A stretch of DNA of 41,216 bases from Chromobacterium sphagni (GCF_001855555.1 NZ_MKCT01000008.1:1-41216); one strand, 5' to 3'. Shown: positions 27,891 to 38,795, numbered from the stretch's first letter. The notes: generated by a model from the sequence alone, not told the origin. Numbers and translations: made by a program.

Positions 27891-29270
27891 ATGACTGTAA
27901 GCATCAAACGCTGGGAACCGGAAAACGTCATTTTCTGGCTGAGCCGGGGTCGCGGTATCGCCCGGCGCAATCTGTGGCTGTCCACCTTCTCCCTGCATCT
28001 CAATTTCAATATCTGGATGATGTGGAGCATGGTGGTGGTCAACCTGCCGGCGGTGGGCTTCCTGATCTCCGACCAGCAGCAGTTCCTGCTGGTGTCGATA
28101 CCGCCGCTGGTGGGCGCGCTGATGCGCTTGGTCTATTCCTGGGTCTGGAGTTGGGTGGGCGGCGGCTTGTGGCTCGGCTTCTCCACGCTGCTGCTGTTGC
28201 TGCCGGCCTGCGGCGTGGGCGCGGTGGTGCAGGACATCGCGTCGCCGTTCTGGCAACTGTTGCTGGTGGCCGGCTTGTGCGGCATCGGCGGCGGCGCCAG
28301 CGCTTCGCATTTGTCCAATACCAGCTTTTTCTTCCCCAGGTCGGAAAAGGGTCTGGCGATGGGGCTCAACGCCGGCCTCGGCAATCTGGGCGTATCGGTG
28401 GCGCAGTTGCTGATCCCGCTGTGCATTCTCTATCCCTTGTTCGGCGTCCATGGCGGCGAGCCGCAGGTCTGGGGCCGCGGCGGCGAAGTGCATTTCGTCT
28501 GGTTGCAGAACGCCGCCTATGTCTGGCTGCCGCTGGTGCTGATCGTCGCCGCAGCCTGCCTGCTGTACGCGCATGATCTGCCCAGGCTGCGCATCACCCC
28601 GCGGGATCAGCTGGATGCGATGCGTGATCGGCACACTTGGTATATCTGTCTGCTGTACATGGGCAGCTACGGCACGTTTCTGGGTTTTTCCGCCGCCTTT
28701 CCGTTGTTGGCGCGCAGCATGTTTCCGCTGGTTGACGCCAGCCCCTATCTGTTTGTCGGCCCGATGGCATGCGCCTTGTCGCGTCCCTTGGGCGGCTGGA
28801 TGGGCGACCGGATAGGCGGCGGTATCGCCACCGTGGCCAGCAATCTGCTGATGGCGCTGGGCACCGCGGGGGTTTATCTGAGTCTGCCGTCGGCTAGCAG
28901 CGGCGGCGAGTTCGCTTGGTTCCTGGCGATGTTCTTGCTGATTTTCTTCGCCGCCGGGGTAGGCAACGGTTCATCCTACCAGTTGGCCCCCAAGGTGTTT
29001 CTGCTGCTGGCCGGGCGCGAGGCGCAGCTGCGCGGCGACAGCCTGCAGCAGGCTTATGCCCGCGGCGGCAGGCGCGGCGCGTCGGCGATGAATGTCAGCT
29101 CGGTGATGGCGGCCTTCGGCGGCTTTGTCATTCCCAAGGCTTTCGGCTCGTCGTTGAGCTGGTTTGGCGGCTTTCTGCCGGCGTTCGCCATGTTCTTTGC
29201 GTTTTACCTGCTGTGCACGGCGGTGGCCTGGTGGCATTACAGCCGTCCCCAGGCGGCCATGCGCTGCTGA
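27891..29270 (+). CDS. NarK-type nitrate/nitrite transporter (MFS)
   Basis: The 459-residue protein is a major facilitator with about 12 transmembrane helices and the traits of the nitrate/nitrite porter family. Visible are an arginine in TM2 (LVGALMRLVYSW) and another in SRPLGGWMGDR, equivalent to the substrate-binding R89 and R305 of E. coli NarK, and the nitrate signatures GLGNLGVSVAQLL and VGNGSSYQLAPKVF. It should move nitrate or nitrite across the inner membrane. The ATG at 27891 is preceded by GGAAG. It follows smc after 161 bases, which hold an extended -10 box (TGGCATACT at 27771-27779) and a GC hairpin without T tract. No nitrate reductase gene is in the window, so its role here is open. 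Confidence 0.88.
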   Translation: MTVSIKRWEPENVIFWLSRGRGIARRNLWLSTFSLHLNFNIWMMWSMVVVNLPAVGFLISDQQQFLLVSIPPLVGALMRLVYSWVWSWVGGGLWLGFSTLLLLLPACGVGAVVQDIASPFWQLLLVAGLCGIGGGASASHLSNTSFFFPRSEKGLAMGLNAGLGNLGVSVAQLLIPLCILYPLFGVHGGEPQVWGRGGEVHFVWLQNAAYVWLPLVLIVAAACLLYAHDLPRLRITPRDQLDAMRDRHTWYICLLYMGSYGTFLGFSAAFPLLARSMFPLVDASPYLFVGPMACALSRPLGGWMGDRIGGGIATVASNLLMALGTAGVYLSLPSASSGGEFAWFLAMFLLIFFAAGVGNGSSYQLAPKVFLLLAGREAQLRGDSLQQAYARGGRRGASAMNVSSVMAAFGGFVIPKAFGSSLSWFGGFLPAFAMFFAFYLLCTAVAWWHYSRPQAAMRC

Positions 29271-29286
29271 GCGGAAGATTAGCGCG

Positions 29287-29925
29287 ATGTGGCGGGCCGG
29301 TTTGCTGTCCCTGGGCTTGCATGCGCTGGCCATTGCCGGCTGGTGGTGCGGGGGGACGCATCATTCGCTCCCGGTTGTCGCGGAGACGCCGGTGACGGTG
29401 ACGCTGTCGGACGCGGCGGAGCGTTCCGCCCATATGGGCGGCGCGGCGGCGGCTGGAGGCGGGGTCGAGCGCCGGGCGGACGCGCGGGCGCCGGCGCGCC
29501 GCCGCTCGCTCAAGGCCGCAGCGCCTGTGGCGACCGCGCCGCGACAGGCAGCAATGGCGACGGCACCGGCTACCGGGCTTACGGGAGGGGCGGAGGCATC
29601 TACGCATGCCGGCGCGGCGCAGAAAGAAGAAGGCCGGAGCGATGGCGACCATGAGGCGCTGTATGGTCCGGCCTATCTGGAGAATCCGCAGCCCTCTTAC
29701 CCAGAGCGATCGCGTCAGCTGGGGGAAGAGGGCGAGGTGCTGCTCAGGGTGAGGGTCGGCGCAAACGGCCAAGCCCTAATGGTTACGCTGGCGCGTAGCA
29801 GCGGCTTCCATCGTCTGGATCAGACGGCGATGGATGCCGTGGCGCGATGGCGTTTCGTTCCTGCCAGGCGTGGTGGTACAGTGGTCGAGTCGGAATTGAC
29901 CGTGCCTGTGCGCTTTCAGCCATAG
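29287..29925 (+). CDS. TonB-like energy-transducing protein
   Basis: The 212-residue protein has an N-terminal membrane helix with the SxxxH motif of TonB (S8 and H12), which contacts ExbB/ExbD, then an Ala/Arg/Gly-rich spacer (about residues 45-130) and a TonB C-terminal domain (NPQPSYPERSRQLGEEGEVL and SGFHRLDQTAMDAVARWRF). It would span the periplasm and drive TonB-dependent outer membrane receptors. The spacer lacks the usual Pro-Lys/Pro-Glu repeats. It starts 16 bases after the transporter gene and is probably co-transcribed with it. No exbB, exbD or receptor gene is nearby. Confidence 0.88.
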   Translation: MWRAGLLSLGLHALAIAGWWCGGTHHSLPVVAETPVTVTLSDAAERSAHMGGAAAAGGGVERRADARAPARRRSLKAAAPVATAPRQAAMATAPATGLTGGAEASTHAGAAQKEEGRSDGDHEALYGPAYLENPQPSYPERSRQLGEEGEVLLRVRVGANGQALMVTLARSSGFHRLDQTAMDAVARWRFVPARRGGTVVESELTVPVRFQP

Positions 29926-29951
29926 CGTGGCGCGCCTGACGGCGATCGGAG

Positions 29952-30419
29952 TCAGGCTGGTTCGTTCTCCTGCTGTTCCAGCGCCTGGCTGAAGCTGGCG
30001 CGCAGCCGACCCAGTTCGTTGCAGAAGCCGGACAGGTCCTGCTCGCCGAATTGCTGGAAGGCGTTGTGCATGTAGTCCAGATGGGCGGGAAAGGCCTGGC
30101 TGAACAATTGCTGGCCATGGGGAGTCAAAGCTACGAACACGCTGCGGCGGTCGTTGGGCTGCATGCTGCGGGTGACGATGCCCTTGTCTTCCAGGCGGTC
30201 GAGCACGCCGGTCAGGGTGCCTTTGGTGATAAGCGTGTGGTCGGACAGTTCCTTGCAATTCATGCCCTGGCTGTTGCCGAGGGTGGTGACCACGTCGAAC
30301 TGTGGCGGTGTAAGTCCGAGCCGGCGGATGTTGAAGCTGGCGAACTGTTCAAAGGCCTGGTAGGTGCGCGACAATTCGCGCACGACCGGCAGGAAACTGG
30401 CTTGATCGGATTTTTTCAT
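29952..30419 (-). CDS. MarR-family transcriptional regulator
   Basis: The 155-residue protein has the MarR winged helix (FDVVTTLGNSQGMNCKELSD, TLITKGTLTGVLDRLEDKGI) and the wing NDRRSVFVALTPHGQQ, flanked by dimerisation helices. It probably represses nearby genes and responds to small ligands. It faces the TonB-like gene (26-base gap between the two stops) and is divergent from zipA. Its upstream region holds an inverted repeat TACGG-N6-CCGTA and related TACGG copies that could be its binding sites. No good ribosome site is visible (GGGGAC is far), so the start could be slightly different. Confidence 0.9.
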   Translation of the reverse strand: MKKSDQASFLPVVRELSRTYQAFEQFASFNIRRLGLTPPQFDVVTTLGNSQGMNCKELSDHTLITKGTLTGVLDRLEDKGIVTRSMQPNDRRSVFVALTPHGQQLFSQAFPAHLDYMHNAFQQFGEQDLSGFCNELGRLRASFSQALEQQENEPA

Positions 30420-30575
30420 CGTAAAAGAGTCCCCGTGCTGTTCTAAGCAGTGTTGTACAGACTAGTACGGCCCTGTGACAGAGTTATCTCCAATTCTGGC
30501 ACGCGATCCGGATAAATTCGCCTGTCTGAAATGTCATATTCATCCTGGTGAATTTTTCTGAGCGTTATACAGTGT

Positions 30576-30591
30576 TACGGAGAAAACCGTA
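30576..30591. promoter_or_regulatory. inverted repeat, possible MarR operator
   Basis: TACGG-AGAAAA-CCGTA has 5-bp perfect arms. It lies in the 459-base gap between marR and zipA, with another TACGG at about 30467-30471. Weak minus-strand promoter boxes (CTGTCA and TACAAC) lie nearer to marR. The rest of the gap contains the terminator-like hairpin at 30629-30670 and the zipA -10 box. Confidence 0.35.
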
Positions 30592-30628
30592 GCTGGTCTA
30601 AGGGTCTGGACCCGCTTTGATCGGGCGC

Positions 30629-30670
30629 CGGCGGCGCGCCGTTCCGCTGTCAGGCGGAGCCGCCGTTTTT
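30629..30670 (+). terminator. terminator-like hairpin upstream of zipA
   Basis: CGGCGGC (30629-30635) pairs with GCCGCCG (30659-30665), with TCCGC/GCGGA continuing the stem and a bulge on the left side; five T follow. No plus-strand gene ends upstream (the facing marR is on the other strand), so it would end a short transcript or read-through from the left. Confidence 0.55.
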
Positions 30671-30731
30671 GCGCAGAGGTTTTGTCAAGCGTTTTTCTAA
30701 TGCCAAATGGCGCGAGATGGCGGGCTTTCGT

Positions 30732-30737
30732 TATAAT
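30732..30737 (+). promoter_or_regulatory. candidate zipA promoter, -10 box
   Basis: A perfect TATAAT lies after the hairpin, 142 bases before the zipA start codon. The -35 region is poor. It is the only consensus -10 box in the gap. Confidence 0.4.
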
Positions 30738-30878
30738 GATGCTGAAATGCCCGCGGCAGGCGGGCTGGCCGCCGGACGGGCGCGGTCAGAAGATGACAGA
30801 ATCGAGGGAGGCTGGCTGGCCGGATCGCCATGGGCGCGGCAGTCGGCCTCGATTATTCGCCTTAATGCGGAATGGCTA

Positions 30879-32072
30879 ATGAGCGAATTGCAGATTGGTG
30901 TATTGATTTTGGGCGGCGGCGTGATCGCCCTGGTGTTCGGTTTCAACATGTTTCAGGAGTGGCGTTTCCGCAAGCGGACGCACCGGGCTTTCGCGCGTCC
31001 GCATGGCGATGTGCTGCTGGACGTGCCCAAGAACAATGTGCGCGACGGCGTGAGGGCCGACCGGATGGAGCCGGTGCTGGTCGATGAGGAGCTGGATCGG
31101 GATGAGGACGCGGACGCGTCGCAGTTCGAGATCCCGGCGATGGAGCCGCCGGCCTGGGAACCGCAGATCGCGCCGCGCCATGAGCCGGCGCTGCAGCACG
31201 TCGACGTGCCGGTGATGGACGAAGAGGACGAGGCGGAGCTGGCGATGGATTCCGCCGATCATCAGGCGCTGGTGGTGGCGATGCTGGATCCGTCGCTGGA
31301 CTTCATCGCCGAAGTGATGTTCCACGAGCCGCACGAACTGGCGGCGATGCCGCGCTTCAATGTCGGCAAGCGCACCCAATTGATAGGCCGCACCGAGCGC
31401 GGCCTGTGGAAGGTAGCCGAGGCGTTGCCCGGCACCCGCTACAAGCAGATCAATGTCAGCATGCAGATGGTGGACCGCTCCGGCTCGGTCAGCGAACAGG
31501 AGCTGGCCGCCTTCTGCCAGCAGGTGTCGCGTTTTGCCGAGGACCACGACGCGGCGGTGAGCTTTCCGCAGCGCCAGCAGAAGCTGGTGGCGGCGCGCGA
31601 GTTGGACCGCTTCTGCGCCGATGTCGATGTGCTGATCGGCATCAATATCGTCCCCAGGGCATCGATCGAGGGTGCCCGGCTGCGCAGTTTCGCCGAGGCG
31701 GCCGGCCTGCAGCTGGAGCCGGACGGCGCCTTCCATTACCTGGCAGATTCCGGCAACACGCTGTATTCGCTGGTGGCGGCGGACCAGATGCCGTTTACCT
31801 TCCATACGCTGTTGGACAAGTCGTTCCCGGCGCTGACCCTGCTGTTCGACGTGCCGCGCGTGGCCGGCGGGGTGGATGTGTTCGACCGCGCCGTGTATTT
31901 CGCCAAGCAGTTGGCGCAGGAGTTCGACGCGCAACTGGTGGATGACAACCGCCGGGCGTTGACCGAAGCCGGCCTCGCCCGCATCCGCGACCAGTTGCTG
32001 CATATTTACGGCAGCATGGACGACAGGGGCATCGCGCCCGGCAGCGTGGCCGCCTTGCGCCTGTTTGCCTGA
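30879..32072 (+). CDS. zipA: cell division protein ZipA
   Basis: ZipA anchors FtsZ to the inner membrane at the division site. The 397-residue protein has an N-terminal membrane helix (IGVLILGGGVIALVFGF), an acidic linker rich in Asp, Glu and Pro, and a C-terminal FtsZ-binding domain of about 140 residues ending in QLLHIYGSMDDRGIAPGS. The frame is open upstream of the chosen ATG, but only MSELQIG places the helix at the true N terminus, preceded by GGAA. ligA follows after 59 bases, as in many gamma- and betaproteobacteria; smc, the usual left neighbour, is 3.1 kb away. Confidence 0.93.
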   Translation: MSELQIGVLILGGGVIALVFGFNMFQEWRFRKRTHRAFARPHGDVLLDVPKNNVRDGVRADRMEPVLVDEELDRDEDADASQFEIPAMEPPAWEPQIAPRHEPALQHVDVPVMDEEDEAELAMDSADHQALVVAMLDPSLDFIAEVMFHEPHELAAMPRFNVGKRTQLIGRTERGLWKVAEALPGTRYKQINVSMQMVDRSGSVSEQELAAFCQQVSRFAEDHDAAVSFPQRQQKLVAARELDRFCADVDVLIGINIVPRASIEGARLRSFAEAAGLQLEPDGAFHYLADSGNTLYSLVAADQMPFTFHTLLDKSFPALTLLFDVPRVAGGVDVFDRAVYFAKQLAQEFDAQLVDDNRRALTEAGLARIRDQLLHIYGSMDDRGIAPGSVAALRLFA

Positions 32073-32090
32073 ATGCAGAACCGATTGTGA

Positions 32091-32113
32091 AAGGGCCGGC
32101 GATGCCGGCCCTT
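32091..32113 (+). terminator. hairpin between zipA and ligA, weak terminator
   Basis: AAGGGCCGGC and GCCGGCCCTT form a 10-bp perfect stem with a GAT loop. Only three T follow after a gap, so it may reduce rather than stop transcription into ligA, which starts 19 bases later. Confidence 0.5.
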
Positions 32114-32122
32114 GCCGTTTGA

Positions 32123-34552
<2,430 letters not shown>

Positions 34553-34564
34553 CAGGAAGACGAC

Positions 34565-35998
34565 ATGGCGCTCAAGGCAGTGGTGAAGGCCGATTTCGCC
34601 GCAGGCAACCGTCTGGCGGCGGCTGGCGATTACGCGGGAGCGATCGCCGTTTTCGACCGCTGCCTGGCGATAGACGCCAGGGACTGGCAGGCGCTGGCCA
34701 ACCGGGCCAACGCGCATCTGCAACTGGGCGACAGCGCCCGCGCGCTGGACGATTACCTGGCCGCGGCGGCGCTCAATCCCGCCTCGCTCAACATCAAGAG
34801 CAATCTGGCGGTGCTGTTGAAGGAATTGGGCGAGCTGGAGCTGGCGTCCGGCCTGCTGCAGGAAGTGCTGGCGGCCGATCCGGACCATGTCGACGCCTGG
34901 AGCAATCTGGGCATCGTCCGCCAGCATCAGCTGCATTATCAGGAGGCCATCGCCTGCCTGCTCAAGGCGATAGAGCTGGGCGGCGCCACCGCCGCGCGCT
35001 GCAACAATCTGGGCAATGTCTGCACCAGCGCGCTGTTGCTGGACGATGCCGTCTCCGTGCTGCAGGGAGGGCTGGAGTTGGCCCCCGACGACGCCAATCT
35101 GCAGTTCAGCCTGTCTATCGCGCTATTGCTGGCCGGCCGCTACGCCGAGGCCTGGCCATTGTACGAGGCACGCTGGCGCAGCATTCTGCAAGCCCGGCAC
35201 GACGGTCCGCGCTGGCGGGGCGAGGCGCTGGGACGGCGCACCCTGCTGCTGTGGTCGGAGCAGGGGCTGGGCGACAGCCTGCAGATGGCGCGTTTCCTGC
35301 CGCGCATCCGCGCCGAGCATCCGGACGCCGAACTGTTGCTGGCCTGTCCGGCCACCTTCCATCGCCTGTTTGCCCAGTTTGACGGCGTCAAGCTGCTGGA
35401 GGCCGACGCGGCGCCCGCCTACGATTGCCAGCTGCCGCTGATGTCCTTGCCGGGCGTATTGGGCGTGACGCTGGGCAATCTGCCGACCAAGGCCTATTTA
35501 CAGTCGAGGGCTGGCCTCGCGCCGAATCTGCCGGACAGCCCGCGCTTGAAAGTGGGCGTGGTATGGGAAAGCGGCCGCTGGGGCGTGGGCATCGCCGACG
35601 CCTGGCGCCAGCACAAGTCGGTGCCGCCGGCCCTGTTTGCCGATATCTGCAGAGTCCCAGGCGTGGATTTCATCGCCTTGCAGCCCGGCGCCGCGCCGGC
35701 TGAACTGCAGGGGCTGGTGAAACAGCCGGCCATCGCCGACTTCGCCGATACCGCGGCGCTGGTGGAGGAGATGGATCTGGTGATCTGCGTGGACACCGCC
35801 ATCCTGCATCTGGCCGGCGCGATGGGCAAGCCGGTGTGGGCGCTGCTGCGCGCCGAGAGCGCGCCGTTTTTCCTGGCGGATGCGCCAAGCGCGCCGTGGT
35901 ATCCGTCGGTGCGGCTGTGGCGCCAGCCATTGCCGGGCGCCTGGCAGCCGGTGGTGAAAGGCCTGATTGCCGCCTTGCGGCAGCAACCGGCATTTTGA
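34565..35998 (+). CDS. TPR-repeat protein with glycosyltransferase-like C-terminal domain
   Basis: The 477-residue protein has about five tetratricopeptide repeats in residues 5-215 (for example ALANRANAHLQLGDSARALD and DAWSNLGIVRQHQLHYQEAI). The second half resembles GT-B glycosyltransferases of the GT9/GT41-like type: LLLWSEQGLGDSLQMARFLP, LKVGVVWESG, DLVICVDTAILHLAGAMG. Such proteins modify proteins or surface glycans, or only act as scaffolds; the activity here is unknown. AGGAAG lies six to seven bases before the ATG. It directly follows ligA, and its stop codon overlaps the -35 box of the galU promoter. Confidence 0.82.
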   Translation: MALKAVVKADFAAGNRLAAAGDYAGAIAVFDRCLAIDARDWQALANRANAHLQLGDSARALDDYLAAAALNPASLNIKSNLAVLLKELGELELASGLLQEVLAADPDHVDAWSNLGIVRQHQLHYQEAIACLLKAIELGGATAARCNNLGNVCTSALLLDDAVSVLQGGLELAPDDANLQFSLSIALLLAGRYAEAWPLYEARWRSILQARHDGPRWRGEALGRRTLLLWSEQGLGDSLQMARFLPRIRAEHPDAELLLACPATFHRLFAQFDGVKLLEADAAPAYDCQLPLMSLPGVLGVTLGNLPTKAYLQSRAGLAPNLPDSPRLKVGVVWESGRWGVGIADAWRQHKSVPPALFADICRVPGVDFIALQPGAAPAELQGLVKQPAIADFADTAALVEEMDLVICVDTAILHLAGAMGKPVWALLRAESAPFFLADAPSAPWYPSVRLWRQPLPGAWQPVVKGLIAALRQQPAF

Positions 35999-36022
35999 CC
36001 TGAAGCCAAGTCGGGCTAGAAT
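35995..36022 (+). promoter_or_regulatory. galU promoter overlapping the upstream stop codon
   Basis: TTGACC is followed after 16 bases by TAGAAT; both boxes match consensus at five of six positions. The TGA stop of the TPR gene (35996-35998) lies inside the -35 box. The start point would be near 36029, about 40 bases before the galU start codon. Confidence 0.7.
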
Positions 36023-36067
36023 GCGGCCCTGTCATTGTTCAAATCGTCATTGCGTTACGGAATCGAG

Positions 36068-36940
36068 ATGAAAAAGATCACCAAAGCAGTCTTTCCGGTA
36101 GCTGGCCTGGGGACCCGTTTCCTGCCCGCCACCAAGGCCAGTCCGAAAGAGATGCTGCCTATTGTCGACAAGCCGCTGATCCAGTATGCGGTGGAAGAGG
36201 CGATTGCTGCCGGCATGACCGAGTTGATCTTCATCACCGGCCGCAACAAGCGTTCGATCGAAGACCATTTCGACAAGGCTTACGAGCTGGAAACCGAGCT
36301 CGAATACAAGAACAAGCACAAGCTGCTGGAACTGGTGCAGGAAATCATCCCGCCGTCGGTGTCGTGCATCTATATCCGCCAGACCGAGGCGCTGGGCCTG
36401 GGCCATGCGGTGCTGTGCGCTCGCCCGGTGGTGGGCGACGAGCCGTTCGCGGTGATCCTGGCCGACGACCTGATCGAAGGCGCGCCGGGCGCGATGGAAC
36501 AGATGGTGCGGCTGTTCGACGAGACCCATGCCTCCATCCTCGGGGTGGAGACGGTGGCGCCGCAGGACACCAGTTCCTATGGCATCGTCAAGGTCAAGTT
36601 GGATGCGCATGGCCGCCAGGCCGTCGAGCACATCGTCGAGAAGCCGCGCCCGGAAGAGGCGCCGTCCAATCTGGCGGTGGTGGGACGCTACATCCTGACG
36701 CCGCGGATTTTCGACAAGCTGGTGAACACCGGCGCCGGGGCCGGAGGCGAAATCCAGCTGACCGACGGCATCGCCGCGCTGATGAAAAGCGAGACCGTGC
36801 TGGCGCTGCCGTTCAAGGGCACCCGCTACGATTGCGGCTCCAAGCTGGGTTATCTTAAGGCCACCGTCAACTACGGCCTGAAGCACCACGAGGTGGCGGA
36901 CGAATTTGCCGCCTTTTTGGACGGTTTGAAGCGCAACTGA
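36068..36940 (+). CDS. galU: UTP-glucose-1-phosphate uridylyltransferase
   Basis: GalU makes UDP-glucose from UTP and glucose-1-phosphate for polysaccharides and lipopolysaccharide. The 290-residue protein has the nucleotide-binding signature [17 protein letters not shown] near the N terminus, [10 protein letters not shown] in the catalytic part and [15 protein letters not shown] chose the ATG at 36068 ([10 protein letters not shown]) over the frame start at 36035 because homologues begin there and GGA lies eight bases upstream. It has its own good promoter. A hypoxanthine phosphoribosyltransferase gene follows after 62 bases. Confidence 0.96.
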   Translation: MKKITKAVFPVAGLGTRFLPATKASPKEMLPIVDKPLIQYAVEEAIAAGMTELIFITGRNKRSIEDHFDKAYELETELEYKNKHKLLELVQEIIPPSVSCIYIRQTEALGLGHAVLCARPVVGDEPFAVILADDLIEGAPGAMEQMVRLFDETHASILGVETVAPQDTSSYGIVKVKLDAHGRQAVEHIVEKPRPEEAPSNLAVVGRYILTPRIFDKLVNTGAGAGGEIQLTDGIAALMKSETVLALPFKGTRYDCGSKLGYLKATVNYGLKHHEVADEFAAFLDGLKRN

Positions 36941-36955
36941 TTGTTTTATCCGTTT

Positions 36956-36978
36956 ACGCCGCCGCATCCCGGCGGCGT
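36956..36978 (+). other. hairpin between galU and the phosphoribosyltransferase gene
   Basis: ACGCCGCCG and CGGCGGCGT form a 9-bp perfect stem with a five-base loop. No T tract follows, so it is a weak terminator, an mRNA end protector or nothing. The next gene's AAGGAG site is 13 bases further on. Confidence 0.45.
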
Positions 36979-37002
36979 CGCCTGTTCTGTCAAGGAGTCA
37001 TC

Positions 37003-37545
37003 ATGCCTAATATTTCCGAAGCCCGCGGGCTGATCAACAGCGCCGATGTGCTGTTCAGCGCCGAGGAAGTCAGCATTGCCGTCGATCGGATGGCGGTGGA
37101 GATCACCGAAAAACTGGGCGAGGAATACCCACTGGTGTTGTCGGTGATGGGCGGCGCGGTGGTGTTCACCGGCCAGTTGCTGCCGCGCCTGGCTTTCCCG
37201 CTGGACTTCGATTACGTCCATGTTTCCCGTTACGGCGACAAGACCCATGGCGGCGAGCTGGTGTGGAAGCAGGCGCCGAAGGAAGATGTGCGCGACCGCG
37301 TGGTGCTGGTGCTGGACGACATCCTGGACGAAGGCCACACCATGGCCGCCATCCGCGACAAGGTGATGGAGATGGGCGCCAAGGCCTGCTTCAGCGCGGT
37401 GTTCGCCAACAAGCTGATCGCCAAGGAAAAGCCGATCGCCGCCGACTTTGTCGGCCTGGACGTGCCGGACCGCTATGTGTTCGGCTACGGCATGGACGTG
37501 CGCGGCGCCTGGCGCAATCTGCCGGCGATCTATGCGTTGAAGTAA
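37003..37545 (+). CDS. hypoxanthine-guanine phosphoribosyltransferase
   Basis: This purine salvage enzyme joins hypoxanthine (or guanine) to PRPP. The 180-residue protein has the PRPP-binding motif VVLVLDDILDEGHTM with the paired aspartates D105 and D106, and the flexible-loop region SRYGDKTHGGELVWKQAP. AAGGAG lies six bases before the ATG. It may be co-transcribed with galU. The C-terminal FGYGMDVRGAWRNLPAIY matches the hypoxanthine-type rather than xanthine-type enzymes. A terminator follows after 23 bases. Confidence 0.94.
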   Translation: MPNISEARGLINSADVLFSAEEVSIAVDRMAVEITEKLGEEYPLVLSVMGGAVVFTGQLLPRLAFPLDFDYVHVSRYGDKTHGGELVWKQAPKEDVRDRVVLVLDDILDEGHTMAAIRDKVMEMGAKACFSAVFANKLIAKEKPIAADFVGLDVPDRYVFGYGMDVRGAWRNLPAIYALK

Positions 37546-37568
37546 GACTGCGCATCGGCGGTTCCGCA

Positions 37569-37600
37569 GCCGCGCCCGGCATTGCCGGACGCGGCTTTTT
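37569..37600 (+). terminator. terminator after the phosphoribosyltransferase gene
   Basis: GCCGCG...CCGGC pairs with GCCGG...CGCGGC, with one C-A mismatch and an ATT loop, followed by five T. The facing response regulator gene ends at 37612. Confidence 0.88.
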
Positions 37601-37611
37601 GTCGCGCCGGC

Positions 37612-38754
37612 TCAGGCCGACGACTGTTGTATCAGCTCGCGCAGCCGCTGCAGCGATGCCTGCAGCTTCTGGTCGGTGCCGACCTTAAGGTCGAGCTGGC
37701 GGATGGTTTCGCCGAATTCGCTGACCGCCATGTCAAGTTTGTATTCCTGTTCGTCGGTGAGGCCGAAGCCTATCGCCAGATGCTGCACCTGCGAGCAGAA
37801 CTCCAGCACCCGCTCGCTGATTTCGGTGTTGAAACGGGCATGCTGCACTTCCAGCGACGTCAGCGCCTCGGTCATTTCGTGAATGCTGACCCCCAGCACC
37901 TGATTCTGGCGTTGCAGCTGCGACTCGTTGCGTATGCTTTGCAGCCGGCATTCGGCCGCGTCGGCGATGATGGCCAGATGGTCGCGCAAGCGGCCGACGC
38001 GGTCGGGATCGCTTTCCGGCATATTGTGCAGCAGCAGGGTCAGGTGCGGGTAGTTGATGCACATGCGGTTCTTGAACGAGAAGATGCGCTCCATCGTCTG
38101 CAGATTGTCGAGGATGGAGGACGCCAGCGGCGAGCAGTTTTCGCCGTCGGCGCCAATGTCGACCACGCTGTAGTCGGGACGGCGCAGCCGGATGCTGCCT
38201 TTCAGATCGTAGCCGTTGCGTATGGTTTCCAGCAACTGGCTGGCCAGCGTCAGCTCGTTGCCGCATTCCTGGCTGCGGCGCATGAATTCAAGCACGACGC
38301 CGAGCTCGCCGGCATTGGTCATCGCCTCGAAGGCCACGCTGCGCACGTTGGCGATCTCGGCGCTCAGCTGGTGCTTGTGCTGGCTGGCGCGCTGCGCCAG
38401 CTGGATCTTGTAACGCAGCAATTCGCCGTCTATCGGCTTGTCGAGGAAGTCGTCGCAACCGGCGTCCAGTCCGGCCAGCTTGGCCTCGTTGCCGGTGTTG
38501 GACGATAGGAACACGATCTGCATCCTGGGGTCGGCCTGCCGCAATTCGCGGCAGACGGAAAAACCGTCGATCCCGGGCATGATGACGTCGCACAGCGCCA
38601 GCGCCGGCGGGGCCTGTTCGCGCAGCGCGGCCAGCACGGCCTCGCCGGAGTCGAACAGCTGCAGCAGCCAGTCTTCCCCCAGTTCGTCTTGGATGAACAT
38701 GCGTTGCAGCGGATCATCGTCTATTGCCCAGATGGTGAAGTCCGTGTTTGTCAT
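37612..38754 (-). CDS. response regulator with an unrecognised output domain
   Basis: The 380-residue protein begins with a receiver domain (residues 5-120): acidic pocket AIDDDP, phospho-acceptor D56 in LALCDVIMPGIDG, and the conserved lysine in FLDKPIDG. A helical region follows (about 125-160), then a part that may have a GAF-like fold (about 165-290, with TLASQLLETIRNGYDLKG), and a C-terminal helical/coiled-coil part ending in LQRLRELIQQ. No helix-turn-helix, GGDEF, EAL or HD motif is visible. The ATG at 38754 is preceded by AAGGG; an upstream in-frame start was not used. The hybrid kinase gene ends 41 bases before it on the same strand, so the two likely form a signalling operon. Confidence 0.85.
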   Translation of the reverse strand: MTNTDFTIWAIDDDPLQRMFIQDELGEDWLLQLFDSGEAVLAALREQAPPALALCDVIMPGIDGFSVCRELRQADPRMQIVFLSSNTGNEAKLAGLDAGCDDFLDKPIDGELLRYKIQLAQRASQHKHQLSAEIANVRSVAFEAMTNAGELGVVLEFMRRSQECGNELTLASQLLETIRNGYDLKGSIRLRRPDYSVVDIGADGENCSPLASSILDNLQTMERIFSFKNRMCINYPHLTLLLHNMPESDPDRVGRLRDHLAIIADAAECRLQSIRNESQLQRQNQVLGVSIHEMTEALTSLEVQHARFNTEISERVLEFCSQVQHLAIGFGLTDEQEYKLDMAVSEFGETIRQLDLKVGTDQKLQASLQRLRELIQQSSA

Positions 38755-38795
38755 GGTGCGCCCTTGCGGTTGTGCGGTTCTGCTGTGGTCCTGCC

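Noticed and set aside
30590-30640. A tRNA-like stretch upstream of zipA
   Set aside because: No acceptor stem, TPsiC arm or anticodon arm can be assembled.
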